Below are positions 49,234 through 58,004 of a stretch of 64,000 nucleotides of DNA, one piece after another. The DNA is taken from positions 1,560,001-1,624,000 of the forward strand of contig NZ_FSRS01000001.1 of assembly GCF_900142935.1 (NCBI RefSeq), given 5' to 3'. Below the pieces are notes generated by a model that did not search any database, was not told where the DNA came from, and worked only from the letters and a program-made list of their open reading frames with translations. Every line of letters starts with the position of its first letter. Position 1 is the stretch's first letter. The DNA comes from Rhodovulum sp. ES.010. GTDB taxonomy: Bacteria > Pseudomonadota > Alphaproteobacteria > Rhodobacterales > Rhodobacteraceae. Both the position numbers and the translations under genes were made by a program.

Positions 49234-50259
49234 TCATCCTTTCAGCTTGAAGGTTCGGGCGACGATCTCGCCCCAGGGGCGCGCAGCCGAGGTGCGGCCG
49301 GGCTGCGGGTGATGGGGTGCGATCTCCGGCTCCCCCTCTGCCTTTGCGGCGAGAAGTGCGGCGCGCACCTCGGCGAGGCTGGCGTCCTGCTCGAGGAAGC
49401 GGCCGGCCATCTGCGGCTGGCCCGCGAGGCGGCAGAGATCGACCACGGCCCGGGCATGACCGATGGCCTCTGCCCGGATCGCGGCAGGATCGGGCGGCGC
49501 GCCACTGGGCGGCGGCGTCTCGGCCGACGGCCGCGGAGCGTCGGAGGCGGCGGCAGGCTCGTCCTCGGCGCCCTCGACCGGGTCGTCTTCGGCGGCGGCG
49601 TCGGTATCCTCGTCCGCTTCGATCTCCCGGCCGTCGCACTCAGCGTTGGGCTCCGGCTCGGTTTCGATAGCTTCAACCAAGTCCGACGGCGCGTTGCGAA
49701 AGCGCCCGATGTCAAAGTGCGCGGCGATGCGGACAGGCTCGACCAGCCGGTCGGCGAAGCCCTGCGCCACAGCGTCCGACGCGTCGAACCAGGTCTCTGC
49801 GGCCATGAGCGCGGAGACCTCTTCCGGCGTCCGGCCGGATTTTCCGGCGTAGCCCGCGACGAGGCTGCCCTTCACCTTGTCGAGCGCCTCGGCCATGGCG
49901 CGCATGTCCTCGGCAGTGCCCATCACGAGGCCGGCGGGATCGTGGATCATCAGGAAGGCGTTCTCCGGCATGAAGATCTCGTCGCCCGCCATCGCGATGT
50001 AGGAGGCGGCCGAGGCGGCGATGCCGTCGATCCAGACGGTGACCGTGCCCTCGTGCCGCTTGATCGCATTGTGGATCGCGACCGCGTCGAAGACCGAGCC
50101 GCCGGGGCTGTTCAGCCGCAGATCAACCGGCGTGCCCTCGGGCAGCGCGCCCAGTTCGGCCAGAAAACCCTTCGCCGAGACCCCGTAGGCGCCGATCTCG
50201 TCATAAATCGCCACTTCCGCACCGGTCCCCCGGGCGCGGATCGCATACCAGCTTGCCAT
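49234..50259 (-). CDS. Prohead protease (ClpP-type) with scaffold-like acidic tail
   Basis: A 341-residue protein. The N-terminal 190 residues form a ClpP-like serine protease: DLRLNSPGGSVFDAVAIHNA, the nucleophile region IAASAASYIAMAGDEIFMPE, the histidine in LMIHDPAGLVMG. From about residue 200 there is a long acidic, Pro/Ala-rich linker (EIEADEDTDAAAEDDPVEGA) and a helical end, resembling the scaffold domain that lambda fuses to gpC and expresses separately as Nu3. The start at 50259 begins MASWYAIRARG. It matures the head before DNA entry. Confidence 0.9.
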   Translation of the reverse strand: MASWYAIRARGTGAEVAIYDEIGAYGVSAKGFLAELGALPEGTPVDLRLNSPGGSVFDAVAIHNAIKRHEGTVTVWIDGIAASAASYIAMAGDEIFMPENAFLMIHDPAGLVMGTAEDMRAMAEALDKVKGSLVAGYAGKSGRTPEEVSALMAAETWFDASDAVAQGFADRLVEPVRIAAHFDIGRFRNAPSDLVEAIETEPEPNAECDGREIEADEDTDAAAEDDPVEGAEDEPAAASDAPRPSAETPPPSGAPPDPAAIRAEAIGHARAVVDLCRLAGQPQMAGRFLEQDASLAEVRAALLAAKAEGEPEIAPHHPQPGRTSAARPWGEIVARTFKLKG

Positions 50260-50263
50260 GTCG

Positions 50264-51784
50264 TCACTCCTGTTCGGTGTCCGGATCGGTCGCTGCCGCG
50301 CCGTCATCCGTGCCGTCGCCCGCGCCATCAGCGGGCTTGGGCCTTGTTGCCGGCGTCGCGCGAGCGCCCTGCGTTTCGCCGGGGCTCGTGCGGTAGCGCA
50401 GGCCGAGACCTTTCGCGCGCGCGGCGTCGGCGGCGTTCTCGCGGTCGACTTCCTCCACGTCGTAGCCGGTCGCCTCGACCACCTTGCGCCGCGAGGTGAT
50501 GCCAGCCTCCATTGCCAGCACCTGCGCCTGGATGTCCTTCAGCGGATCGACCCAGTCCCAGCGCGGCGGGATCCACTGCACCGGCCGCGCCGCCGCAGGA
50601 TCGGCATCGAGCGCGCCCAAGAGCACCGCGGTCTCCAGCCAGCGCTGCCATACCGCGCGACAGAGCTGGTGCACGATCACGCCATGCTGCAGCTGGCCGA
50701 TGCGGCGACGGAACTCGACGAGTTCGGCCCTGAGGCTCGAGTAATTCGCCTGCCGGACATCGCCGGTGACGAGGTGATAGGGCAGCCCCAGCGAGGCCGA
50801 GACCGCCAGCAGCGTCCGATACTGGAACGCCTCGTAGCCGCCGCCGACATCCGCCGGAGACGAGAACTTCACGTCCTCGCCCGGCAGCAGCACCTGCATC
50901 GTGCCGGGTTCGAGGCTCGCGATGGCGGCCCCATCCAGATCCGCCTCCGCCTCGCCCATCATGGGCTCTTCCGGCGCCGTCTTGGTGATGAAGCCCGCGA
51001 ACATCGCCGCGGTCTTCTTCCGGTCGAGCTCTGCGTCATCGTACTGGTCGAGCAGGAACAGCCGCACCATCGCTGGCGCGATATGCGGCAGCCCCCGGAT
51101 CTGGCCCGCGTCGATAGGGCGATAGATGTGCAGCACATCCGCCGCCGGCACGCGCACGGTCTCCGGGATGACCGCCCCCTGATCGGTGCTGTCACCCGGA
51201 TGGCGGCGGCGGAAGTGGTAGGCCACCCGCCGCCCGATCCCGTCGAACTCGATCCCGCAGCGGATTCGGTTGCCGTTCGCCGCCGTCTCGGTCTTCTCGA
51301 AGGGCAGCATCTCGGCCTGGAGAAGCTGCAGCTGCAGCGGGACCAGCAGTCCGTCCTCCGCACGCCGAGGTCGGAGCCGGACGAAGCATTCGCCCGCGAC
51401 GAACATCTCGCGCGCAACCATGGCCTGCAGGCCGTAGAAGTCGGTCAGACCGTCGGCGTCGGCCTCGTCGGTCCAGGCGAGCCAGAGCCGCTGGACCCGG
51501 TCGCGCAGATCGGCGTCTCCGATCAGCGAGGACGGTTTGATCCCGTCCCCGACCAGGTTCGCGGCGAAGGCCTCGCAGGCGTTGGCGGCATAGCCGTTCG
51601 TCACCACCAGTTCTCGGGACCGCGCCAGCAGTCGGGGGCCGCCCGAGGCGACCAGCGCGTTGATGTTCTCGAGCGGCGGGTTCCACCCGCGCAGCCGCCG
51701 CTTGGCCATGGCGCCTTCGAGACGGGCGCGTACGGCAGCGGGGCCGCCGGTGGGCCGGCGACGAAAGCGGTCGAGGATGCCCAT
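50264..51784 (-). CDS. Portal protein (lambda gpB type)
   Basis: A 506-residue lambda-family portal: GAMAKRRLRGWNPPLENINA, LARSRELVVTNGYAANACEA and NLVGDGIKPSSLIG at the start; RVPAADVLHIYRPIDAGQIR, GLPHIAPAMVRLFLLDQYDD and LLPGEDVKFSSPADVGGGYE in the wing and stem; FQYRTLLAVSASLGLPYHLV, then TGDVRQANYSSLRAELVEFR. The last 60 residues are unstructured and acidic. It forms the dodecameric ring for DNA entry and tail attachment. Confidence 0.93.
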   Translation of the reverse strand: MGILDRFRRRPTGGPAAVRARLEGAMAKRRLRGWNPPLENINALVASGGPRLLARSRELVVTNGYAANACEAFAANLVGDGIKPSSLIGDADLRDRVQRLWLAWTDEADADGLTDFYGLQAMVAREMFVAGECFVRLRPRRAEDGLLVPLQLQLLQAEMLPFEKTETAANGNRIRCGIEFDGIGRRVAYHFRRRHPGDSTDQGAVIPETVRVPAADVLHIYRPIDAGQIRGLPHIAPAMVRLFLLDQYDDAELDRKKTAAMFAGFITKTAPEEPMMGEAEADLDGAAIASLEPGTMQVLLPGEDVKFSSPADVGGGYEAFQYRTLLAVSASLGLPYHLVTGDVRQANYSSLRAELVEFRRRIGQLQHGVIVHQLCRAVWQRWLETAVLLGALDADPAAARPVQWIPPRWDWVDPLKDIQAQVLAMEAGITSRRKVVEATGYDVEEVDRENAADAARAKGLGLRYRTSPGETQGARATPATRPKPADGAGDGTDDGAAATDPDTEQE

Positions 51785-51788
51785 GGGT

Positions 51789-52004
51789 TCAGAGCCCCTT
51801 CGCCGTCGTCACGCGCACCTGTCGAACGATCCGACGCCCCTCGGCGGCCGCGATCTCGCGATCCAGCGCCTCGACGGCCCGGTCGATCTCGGCGACGCTG
51901 CGATAGTCCACGGTCTTGCCGTCATAGCTGACCCGCGCCACGCCCGAGGACCGCTGCGCGGTCAGCGCGTCGCGGCGGTTGCGAAGCTCGGCGGCCGTGG
52001 CCAT
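51789..52004 (-). CDS. Head completion protein (gpW-like)
   Basis: A 71-residue protein with LRNRRDALTAQRSSGVARVS, YDGKTVDYRSVAEIDRAVEA and LDREIAAAEGRR, the typical gpW shape of helix, beta hairpin, helix. It lies between terminase large subunit and portal, as W lies between A and B in lambda. It is added after packaging to stop DNA leaking and to receive the tail connector. Confidence 0.88.
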   Translation of the reverse strand: MATAAELRNRRDALTAQRSSGVARVSYDGKTVDYRSVAEIDRAVEALDREIAAAEGRRIVRQVRVTTAKGL

Positions 52005-52007
52005 GGA

Positions 52008-54002
52008 TCACCTCATGTAGCTCGAGCGCACCGTGCGCCGGCGCGGCGTCGTTCGGGTTGGGGCGGCCGGCGCCGTCGCTGGGCCGGCCTCGGGCCCGTC
52101 CTGCTTCGCCACCCCGAGCTGCGCTTCCAGATCGGCCCACCGCGCCTCGGGCCAGCGATCTGCGCCCGCGATCCACGCCGCCGCGCGGGCATAGACCCGT
52201 GTGTCCAGCGCCTCGTTGCGCTCGCGCAGCTTCTGCCATTCGAGCCGGGCGAAGCCGCGTTTCGTGCGGACCGTCACCAGCTGCTCGGCCGTCAGCTGCT
52301 TCAGCCATTCCCCGTCTGCCCAGTCCGGCAGGTGGATCGTGCCGGGCGGGCACAGCGCGCCCACCGCCTGTTCCTCCCGCGTCGGCCGGTCCTGTCGCAG
52401 GAAGCGATAGGTCTCGGCCTTGAAGGTCGAGGTGGCGACGGTCCAGAGCCGGGCGCCGCGCCGGAGCCGCTTGCCCGCTACGGTCGCGTCAACATAGGTC
52501 GGCCCAGTCACCGGGCTCGTTCGTGTGAACCCCTCGACACCCTTCACCGGCGCCACCTGCGCGAACCCCACCTGGCGCGACCAGGCATAGACCGCGCTGG
52601 TCTCGAACCCTGAGTCGATCGCCAGCCGGGCCAGCGCCATCGGCTGACCCGACGCATGCGCCCATGTCCGCCCGAGCAGATCCGTCAGCTGCTGCCAGCA
52701 CGCCGGATCGCCGGGGCCGCCCTCGAGCACAAGGTGGTCGACGAGCCAGCTTTCGAGCCCGCGGCCCCAGGCCCAGACGTCGACCTCGATCCGGTCCTTC
52801 TGCACGTCGGCGCCGGCGGTAAGGAACAGACCGCGCTCAGGCACCGTGCCCGGCGCCCATGCCTCGCGCCGGTCCGCCAGCCGCTGCCAGTCGGGCGCCT
52901 CCCCGGTCTCCATCCAGGTCTCGCCGAGGATGGTGTTCCGGAACGCCCGCATCGCCTCGTCGCTGCCCCGTGCCGCTTCATGCGCCCGCGCGATCCGCTG
53001 CCAGCTGAGCCAGCCCACCGGCGAGTAGAGCGCCGAGAGGTGATAGCCGACCGTCGCAGGATCGGCGGCCGTGGCAGTCGCCCGCCACTCGCCGCGCTCT
53101 AGCATTCGCGTCTTGTAGTGCTCGGCGATGGGTGTGTCGCAGCCCTCGCAGAGATACTCCGCCGCCTCCGGCCGCCCCTTCTCCCAGCGCAGCCGTTCGA
53201 ACTTCAGCCACTGCATCGCGTCGCAATGCGGGCACGGCACGAAATACCGGCGCTGGTCGGATGCCTCGAACTCCCGCTCGATCCGCGACAGCCCCCGGAT
53301 GGTCGGGGTCGAGACCAGGAAGACCTTGCGCCGGTGGGCGAAGGTCAGCGAGCGCGCTTCCGCCAGCGTGACCGGATCGCCTTCTTCGTCGGCCGAGGCC
53401 GGATAGGCGTCGACCTCGTCCAGGAAGATGTAGCGCGCCGGTGTCGAGCGCAGCCCGACTGCCGAGTTCGCGCCCGTCATGATCAGGATGCCGCCCGCGA
53501 ACTCCTTCGACAGCATCGTGTTGCCCGCGTCGCGGGATCGCGCCGGCTTCACCCTCTCCCGCAGATCGGGGCTTTCCTCGATCAGCGGATCGATCCGCTG
53601 CCGCGAGTTGCGCTTGGCCAGCTCCACCGTCGGCTGCACCGCCAGCATCGGCCCCGGCGCCTGGTGGATCACGAAGCCGATCCAGTTGTTGCCGGCCTCG
53701 GTCGCGCCGACCTGCGCGGCCTTCATGAACACGATCCGCTGCGTGGGATCGCCGGGCGACAGCCGGTCCATGATCTCGCGCATGTAGGGCGTGCGCGCGG
53801 TCCGGTACTGCCCCGGCTCGGCCGAGGCCCGCGAGGCGAGTTTTCGGTGGCGGTCGGCCCAGCTCGAGACGGTCAGGTCCGGGTCGGGGCGCAGCCCCCG
53901 CGACCAGGCGCGGATCAGCGCGGCGGCGCCGTCGAACCCGAAAAGATCGTCATCCAAGCCCGGGTCGGATCTCCGCGAGGCTGTCGAGCTGGGCGCGGAC
54001 AT
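52008..54002 (-). CDS. Terminase large subunit (lambda gpA type)
   Basis: A 664-residue packaging motor of the gpA family. Its ATPase has a Walker A-like MKAAQVGATEAGNNW and Walker B FLDEVDAYPASADEEGD. The C-terminal nuclease has AGADVQKDRIEVDVWAWGRG and downstream acidic residues (LAIDSGFETSAVYAW). Zn-type pair CPHCDAMQWLKF followed by CEGCDTPIAEHY is present in the middle. It cuts concatemers at cos and drives DNA into the head. The start overlaps the small subunit gene by 53 bases. Confidence 0.94.
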   Translation of the reverse strand: MSAPSSTASRRSDPGLDDDLFGFDGAAALIRAWSRGLRPDPDLTVSSWADRHRKLASRASAEPGQYRTARTPYMREIMDRLSPGDPTQRIVFMKAAQVGATEAGNNWIGFVIHQAPGPMLAVQPTVELAKRNSRQRIDPLIEESPDLRERVKPARSRDAGNTMLSKEFAGGILIMTGANSAVGLRSTPARYIFLDEVDAYPASADEEGDPVTLAEARSLTFAHRRKVFLVSTPTIRGLSRIEREFEASDQRRYFVPCPHCDAMQWLKFERLRWEKGRPEAAEYLCEGCDTPIAEHYKTRMLERGEWRATATAADPATVGYHLSALYSPVGWLSWQRIARAHEAARGSDEAMRAFRNTILGETWMETGEAPDWQRLADRREAWAPGTVPERGLFLTAGADVQKDRIEVDVWAWGRGLESWLVDHLVLEGGPGDPACWQQLTDLLGRTWAHASGQPMALARLAIDSGFETSAVYAWSRQVGFAQVAPVKGVEGFTRTSPVTGPTYVDATVAGKRLRRGARLWTVATSTFKAETYRFLRQDRPTREEQAVGALCPPGTIHLPDWADGEWLKQLTAEQLVTVRTKRGFARLEWQKLRERNEALDTRVYARAAAWIAGADRWPEARWADLEAQLGVAKQDGPEAGPATAPAAPTRTTPRRRTVRSSYMR

Positions 54003-54534
54003 GGGCCTCCAGAACCTTCTGCATCAGCGCCGCCTCCACCTCGAACCCGTCCCCCAGTGCCGCTGTGATCTCCGAGGCCATCAGCGCAGCCACCCGCGCC
54101 GGCCAGGTCACCCACGCGTCGCGCTCGTCGCGCGCGAGCCGGAACATCAGCGTCTCCGCCCGGGCGCGGTCGACCAGCTCCTCCTTCAGCTTCTGGAGCC
54201 GGATACGCCGCTCCTGCGCCTTCAGCACCTCGTTCGCGGTCTTGGCCTGCAGGAACGTTGTGCCGCCGCCGACGGCCGGGGCGGACAGCCCCTGTTCCCG
54301 CAGCGTGTCGCCGACGGCGGCGACGGCGGCCTCGGGCACGGGTTTCAGCTTGGGCGCCGGCGCCTTTCTGGTCTTCGACGGGTCCGTCGTCTCGGCCCGC
54401 CGCTTGTCGGAGGCTGCAGCGTCGATACTGCCGTCCTCGTGCAGGACGAGCCGACCGGCGGCCTTCGCTTTCTGAATCGCGCCCCGCGACAGCCCGACAC
54501 GGGCGGCGTACTGGCGCTCGCTCAGACCCTCCAT
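53950..54534 (-). CDS. Terminase small subunit-like protein
   Basis: A 194-residue protein with an N-terminal HTH (LSERQYAARVGLSRGAIQKA, KAAGRLVLHEDGSIDAAASD) as in Nu1-like subunits, a linker rich in Lys/Pro/Ala, a coiled-coil region (TANEVLKAQERRIRLQKLKE) and a C-terminal helical part that likely binds the large subunit (WPARVAALMASEITAALGDG). It recognises cos sites. The overlap of 53 bases with terL is larger than usual but both frames are sound. Confidence 0.85.
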   Translation of the reverse strand: MEGLSERQYAARVGLSRGAIQKAKAAGRLVLHEDGSIDAAASDKRRAETTDPSKTRKAPAPKLKPVPEAAVAAVGDTLREQGLSAPAVGGGTTFLQAKTANEVLKAQERRIRLQKLKEELVDRARAETLMFRLARDERDAWVTWPARVAALMASEITAALGDGFEVEAALMQKVLEAHVRAQLDSLAEIRPGLG

Positions 54535-54646
54535 GCCGCGCTCCGATTATCATTCAAAATCATGGGCTTATTGAGTTGATAAGCCTCCGCGTCAGAGCGA
54601 ACCTGGATCCACAAGGACGATGCAACTCAGCACACGGAGCCACCTG
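54535..54646. promoter_or_regulatory. Divergent intergenic region at the terminase end of the prophage
   Basis: 112 bp between terminase small subunit (minus) and a small plus-strand gene. It is the most AT-rich part nearby (TTATCATTCAAAATCATGGG, TTATTGAGTTGATAAGCC). Sequences like TTGAGT and GATAAG could give weak promoters in both directions, and the cos site could lie here, but I cannot identify either with certainty. Confidence 0.35.
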
Positions 54647-54919
54647 ATGCCGACCCGCCTGAACCCGATCACCACCCCGCGCCACGAACTCCGCGCCGAG
54701 AAGGCCCGGCGCAATCGCGAAGCCGCGCTGAACGCGTTCATCGGCAAGAAAGCCGAGATCGACGAGATGCTCGCCCGCCTGCAGGCGCTCAGCGACGACC
54801 ACTTCAACGCTCACCCCGACGAAGTGAACTGGGGCCATGTCGGCACCCTCGAACACTACGCGAGCCTCCTGAAGCGCATCACCGACAGCGCCTTCGGCGA
54901 GGGCGAGCACGCCCGCTGA
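54647..54919 (+). CDS. Small helical phage protein of unknown function
   Basis: A 90-residue, almost entirely helical protein: HELRAEKARRNREAALNAFI, KKAEIDEMLARLQALSDDHF, then VGTLEHYASLLKRITDSAFG. I do not know the family; small helical proteins of this kind are common beside DUF3489 genes in alphaproteobacterial prophages. The ATG at 54647 was preferred over 54620 because GGAGCCACCTG precedes it. It is the first of three plus-strand genes. Confidence 0.6.
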   Translation: MPTRLNPITTPRHELRAEKARRNREAALNAFIGKKAEIDEMLARLQALSDDHFNAHPDEVNWGHVGTLEHYASLLKRITDSAFGEGEHAR

Positions 54920-55012
54920 TCTCCGGCACTGCCGGAACTCCCGCCGCGCCCTGCGCGGCTCGGGGTCGTAGGAGGGTCGCGACGGTCGCGGCCCCGAACA
55001 CGGAGACCCCAG

Positions 55013-55600
55013 ATGACCAAGCTTTCCGATACCCAGCTCGTGATCCTCAGCGCCGCCGCGCAGCGTGAGGACCGCAACGTCCTGCCGCTGCCCGGTTCGC
55101 TCCGCGGCGGCGCCGCCGCCAAGGTGGTCGGCGCGCTCCTTTCCCGCGGATTGATCGCCGAGACCGCGACCGACATCCAGACCAAGGCCGACGCCGCTCT
55201 CAACCGGATCTGGCGCAACGACGAGGACGGCCGCGCCATTCTCCTGCACATCACCGATGCGGGGCTCTCCGCCATTGGCGTCGAGCCGCAGAGCGGCGAC
55301 AGCGCGCTCACCGGCGCCGACGAGGCGCCGAGTGCGGAGACCCCGCAGGACGTCCCCGCCGGGGACGACCGCTCGCCCAAGGCGCGCACACCGCGCACGG
55401 GCACGAAGCAGGCGAAGCTGATCGAGATGCTCCGCGCCGATGGTGGCGCGACCATCGACGAGATCGTCGCCGCCACGGGATGGCAGCCGCACACGGTCCG
55501 AGGCGCCTTCGCCGGCGCGCTCAAGAAGAAACTCGGGCTCGAAGTCACCTCGGAGAAGGTCGAGGGCCGCGGTCGGGTCTACAGCCTTCCCGCAGACTGA
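55013..55600 (+). CDS. DUF3489 protein
   Basis: A 195-residue protein. The first half is helical (KLSDTQLVILSAAAQREDRN, LPGSLRGGAAAKVVGALLSR, GLIAET) and reads like a winged helix. The C-terminal 65 residues are the DUF3489 winged helix: TGTKQAKLIEMLRADGGATI, DEIVAATGWQPHTVRGAFAG and LKKKLGLEVTSEKVEGRGRV. A double winged helix suggests DNA binding, possibly as a phage regulator. The role of DUF3489 is not known. ATG 55013 follows GGAGACCCC. Confidence 0.8.
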   Translation: MTKLSDTQLVILSAAAQREDRNVLPLPGSLRGGAAAKVVGALLSRGLIAETATDIQTKADAALNRIWRNDEDGRAILLHITDAGLSAIGVEPQSGDSALTGADEAPSAETPQDVPAGDDRSPKARTPRTGTKQAKLIEMLRADGGATIDEIVAATGWQPHTVRGAFAGALKKKLGLEVTSEKVEGRGRVYSLPAD

Positions 55601-55636
55601 AGCTGAAGAGCTACCGACCTTCACAATCCATCCTGC

Positions 55637-55703
55637 CCGCCGCCCAACCCTGCATTGCTCCCGGAAATCACTGGAGCAATGCAGCACGAAACGGGCGGCG
55701 GGA
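55637..55703. repeat. Nested perfect inverted repeats (12-bp and 10-bp arms)
   Basis: Inner arms CTGCATTGCTCC (55651-55662) and GGAGCAATGCAG (55674-55685) are perfect complements around an 11-base loop. Outer arms CCCGCCGCCC (55637-55646) and GGGCGGCGGG (55694-55703) are also perfect complements, with 4 and 8 unpaired bases between the arms. The whole could form a strong hairpin of 22 bp in two steps. There is no T tract after it. It lies between the DUF3489 and the alpha/beta hydrolase genes and may mark the junction of an insertion, or act as terminator or mRNA stabiliser. Confidence 0.75.
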
Positions 55704-55768
55704 CGTTGTCGTTCGGTGGCCGGGTGCCTAGCCTGCATCGCGAGATCGGCGGAAAAGGAACTGTTCTA

Positions 55769-56650
55769 GTGAAAACTGCAAAAGCCGGAGCGCTCGAAAT
55801 CTCCTACGAAGAGAGCGGGCCGGAAGACGGCAAACCCGTTATCATGCTCCACGGTTTTCCCTACGACGCCCGTGCGTTCGATGCGGTATCCACGAGACTG
55901 TCCGCCCGTGGGTTCAGGTGCATCGTCCCTTATCTCCGGGGCTTCGGTGCCACGCGATTTCTCTCCTCGGCTACAATCCGGTCAGGTCAGCAGGCTGCTC
56001 TGGGTGCTGACCTGATCGCGTTGATGGACGCCTTGCATCTTGATCGCGCGTTTCTCGGCGGTTTCGATTGGGGCGGTCGGGCTGCATGCATCGTCGCTGC
56101 ACTCTGGCCAGAACGGGTTCTCGGTCTCGTAAGCTGCGGGCAGGGCTACAACATTCAGGACATCGCCAACGCCCAGCGGCCCGCACCGCCCATAGAAGAA
56201 GCCCGGTACTGGTACATGTTCTACTTCAACATGGAGCGAGGCCGCGCTGGTCTGGCGAAAAACCGAGACGATTTGTGCCGCCACATCTGGTCTCTCTGGT
56301 CGCCGAGCTGGGCCTTCGATGAAGACACCTTCGCGCGCACGGCCATGTCCTTCGAGAACCCCGATTTCGTCGAGATTGTCATCCACTCCTATCGCCACCG
56401 TTTCGGTGAAACCCCCGGCGACCCCGCGTTTGACCATATCGAGCGAGCGCTGGCCAAGCAGCCGGACATCGGTGTACCGGCCATTGTGCTGCAAGGCGCA
56501 GACGATGGAGTCGACCCGCCTGCTTCCGATGACGCTGACGCCGTTCGTTTCACGAGCTTCTACGAACGACGGATCGTGGAGGCGGCGGGACACAATCCGC
56601 CTCAGGAGGCTCCCGATACCTTTGCCAAGGCCATCCTCGACCTCGCTTGA
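55769..56650 (+). CDS. Alpha/beta hydrolase (epoxide hydrolase / haloalkane dehalogenase type)
   Basis: A 293-residue alpha/beta hydrolase starting at GTG 55769. It has the oxyanion motif HGFPYDARAF (28-37), the nucleophile elbow GGFDWGGRAA with Asp100, which indicates an ester intermediate of the epoxide-hydrolase/dehalogenase type rather than a Ser esterase, cap-region residues YWYMFYFNMERGRAGL, and the base His in EAAGHNPPQEAPDTF. This is a cargo gene inside the prophage, not a phage function. AAGGAA precedes the start. Its substrate is unknown. Confidence 0.85.
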   Translation: MKTAKAGALEISYEESGPEDGKPVIMLHGFPYDARAFDAVSTRLSARGFRCIVPYLRGFGATRFLSSATIRSGQQAALGADLIALMDALHLDRAFLGGFDWGGRAACIVAALWPERVLGLVSCGQGYNIQDIANAQRPAPPIEEARYWYMFYFNMERGRAGLAKNRDDLCRHIWSLWSPSWAFDEDTFARTAMSFENPDFVEIVIHSYRHRFGETPGDPAFDHIERALAKQPDIGVPAIVLQGADDGVDPPASDDADAVRFTSFYERRIVEAAGHNPPQEAPDTFAKAILDLA

Positions 56651-56779
56651 ACGTCGCGACTAGCGCCGACGGGTGGAGTGCCGCTGCCACGGCGGTCGAG
56701 GACGTCGGTCCATCAACTACGGCATTCCTGGATCCGACGCCAGCGATGCAAGTGCTTTGCCGATCGAGCCCGCATGCCG

Positions 56780-57262
56780 TCAGTGTGCGACAGCGGGTGC
56801 TCTGAAACTGCGGGCCGCGAAGCAACCCGGCTTGGCATTGTGGATGTCGACGAATTCGACCTCTGCCTTTTCAAACAGCCGCTCGAGGTTGATCTTGAGC
56901 TCGCTCCCGTCGACCACATCAGCCCCTATCATGAAGCCGCTTGCATCAAACGCGCGAAGCGAAAGAAGCCGCCGAGAAAGCACATCCGGAACCTCGCCGG
57001 GCACGGGCTCAGCTTTTATTGCCCCCTCCCTGACGAAGATCGCGTGGGAGGCCGCATAAGGTGACGACGCCTCGAGGTGCCGATAGTTCAAAAGGATGAG
57101 TGTTTCGCCGGGTTCTGCGTCCTCGAGGCTCACACGACACGGATAGCCGGGGCTGGATGCCGCCACGACACGCACTGCAGCTCGAGATTTCAGCTCCTCG
57201 TCTGTCATTCCGAATAGCTCTTCGAACTGACCATAGTCCAAGGCTTCGATCTGAAACGTCAT
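56780..57262 (-). CDS. DUF1203 protein
   Basis: A 160-residue soluble protein of the DUF1203 family: MTFQIEALDYGQFEELFG, CRVSLEDAEPGETLILLNYR, HLEASSPYAASHAIFVREGA and FEKAEVEFVDIHNAKPGCFA are all family hallmarks. Its biochemical role is not known. It is a bacterial rather than a phage gene and, with the neighbouring alpha/beta hydrolase, forms a 2-kb cargo region between the phage early and packaging parts. The gene order is convergent: the hydrolase ends 129 bases from its end. Confidence 0.85.
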   Translation of the reverse strand: MTFQIEALDYGQFEELFGMTDEELKSRAAVRVVAASSPGYPCRVSLEDAEPGETLILLNYRHLEASSPYAASHAIFVREGAIKAEPVPGEVPDVLSRRLLSLRAFDASGFMIGADVVDGSELKINLERLFEKAEVEFVDIHNAKPGCFAARSFRAPAVAH

Positions 57263-57366
57263 TTTTCGCCCTCTCGTTTCCGGTAAAGGCGAAGCTAGAC
57301 GGCAGCGCGGGGTGTATCGACCCGATTCATGCTCTTTCGGACCTGGCTGTCAGATCCATCTCCAGA

Positions 57367-57594
57367 TCAAACACCGGTCCAGCGCACCCGGATCGCCTCG
57401 AACAGCCGCCGCAGGGCGAAGGACCGCGCGATGCTCACCACCGTGAACACGGCGCCCATCTTCAGGTTCTGCGCGAGCGTCGTGTGCAGCCCGAAGATCG
57501 GAAAGATCAGGATTTGCGTCACGACGGCGACGCCGTAACCCACCGCCACGTTGGCGATGGCCTCGACCAGCGACATGGCCCGGCTCTGCTTCAT
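57367..57594 (-). CDS. Small phage membrane protein (DUF7220/DUF2061-like)
   Basis: A 75-residue protein with two membrane helices (SLVEAIANVAVGYGVAVVTQ, ILIFPIFGL; then MGAVFTVVSIARSFAL) and ending RRLFEAIRVRW. This is a common small membrane protein of alphaproteobacterial phages, with no known job. Its ATG overlaps by ATGA the stop of the nested +1 frame in the methyltransferase gene (57591-58004), but it is 9 bases from the methyltransferase's own stop. Confidence 0.75.
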   Translation of the reverse strand: MKQSRAMSLVEAIANVAVGYGVAVVTQILIFPIFGLHTTLAQNLKMGAVFTVVSIARSFALRRLFEAIRVRWTGV

Positions 57595-58004
57595 CGCGCC
57601 CCTTTATCCATCGGCCAGCAGTTGAGCTGCGAGAGTTCGGAGCGCATGCGCCGCGACCAGCGGGACCACGCCGTTGCCACAGAGCCGAAGCCGGTCCACC
57701 CGGTGGGCCAGCCCATCAGCGCCTCGACGAACTGCGGGTTCAAGGTTCGGGGCGTGTCGCAGGAACGCCCGCCAGCCGTCGGCGTCACCAGGACCTGGCG
57801 GCCAAGCAACCCGTTCACCGGCGTGTTCGCGAGGCTCGTCGCCCCGTCCTTGTGATCCCGCGCCGTCGGCGTCATCCACATCCGCGTCGCATCGCAGAGC
57901 GTCGTCCCGTCGTTGCGCGGGCGCGCCGTCTCGCTGCGATTGCTCGTCCGGTTCCGCGTCCCCTTGCTGTCGCCCGCCAGCGGCGTCGGCCAGTGCCGCA
58001 TCAT
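57591..58004 (-). CDS. Out-of-frame WPTP-motif protein nested in the cytosine methyltransferase gene
   Basis: In the +1 frame relative to the methyltransferase, 137 codons are open from ATG 58004 (another ATG at 58001; GGAG overlaps). The translation has the repeated motif of phage-type Dcm C-termini: HWPTPLAGDSKG, WMTPTARDHKDGATS, VTPTAGGRS, then LNPQFVEALMGWPTGWTGF and WSRWSRRMRSELSQL. A further WPTPRACSG lies just upstream in the same frame. The stop overlaps the start of the next gene (ATGA). Both facts indicate that the frame is translated, alone or through a +1 shift from the methyltransferase. Confidence 0.55.
   Translation of the reverse strand: MMRHWPTPLAGDSKGTRNRTSNRSETARPRNDGTTLCDATRMWMTPTARDHKDGATSLANTPVNGLLGRQVLVTPTAGGRSCDTPRTLNPQFVEALMGWPTGWTGFGSVATAWSRWSRRMRSELSQLNCWPMDKGAR

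Noticed and set aside
50258..51931. 557-codon plus-strand open frame
   Set aside because: Antisense of the portal gene in codon-position register; no recognisable protein.
31125..54534. Gene transfer agent instead of prophage
   Set aside because: DUF2460, DUF2163, NlpC and the TIM-barrel tail genes resemble GTA, but the head module is lambda-like (gpA, gpW, gpB, gpD, gpE) and there are lysis and DNA methylation genes, so a phage is the better reading.
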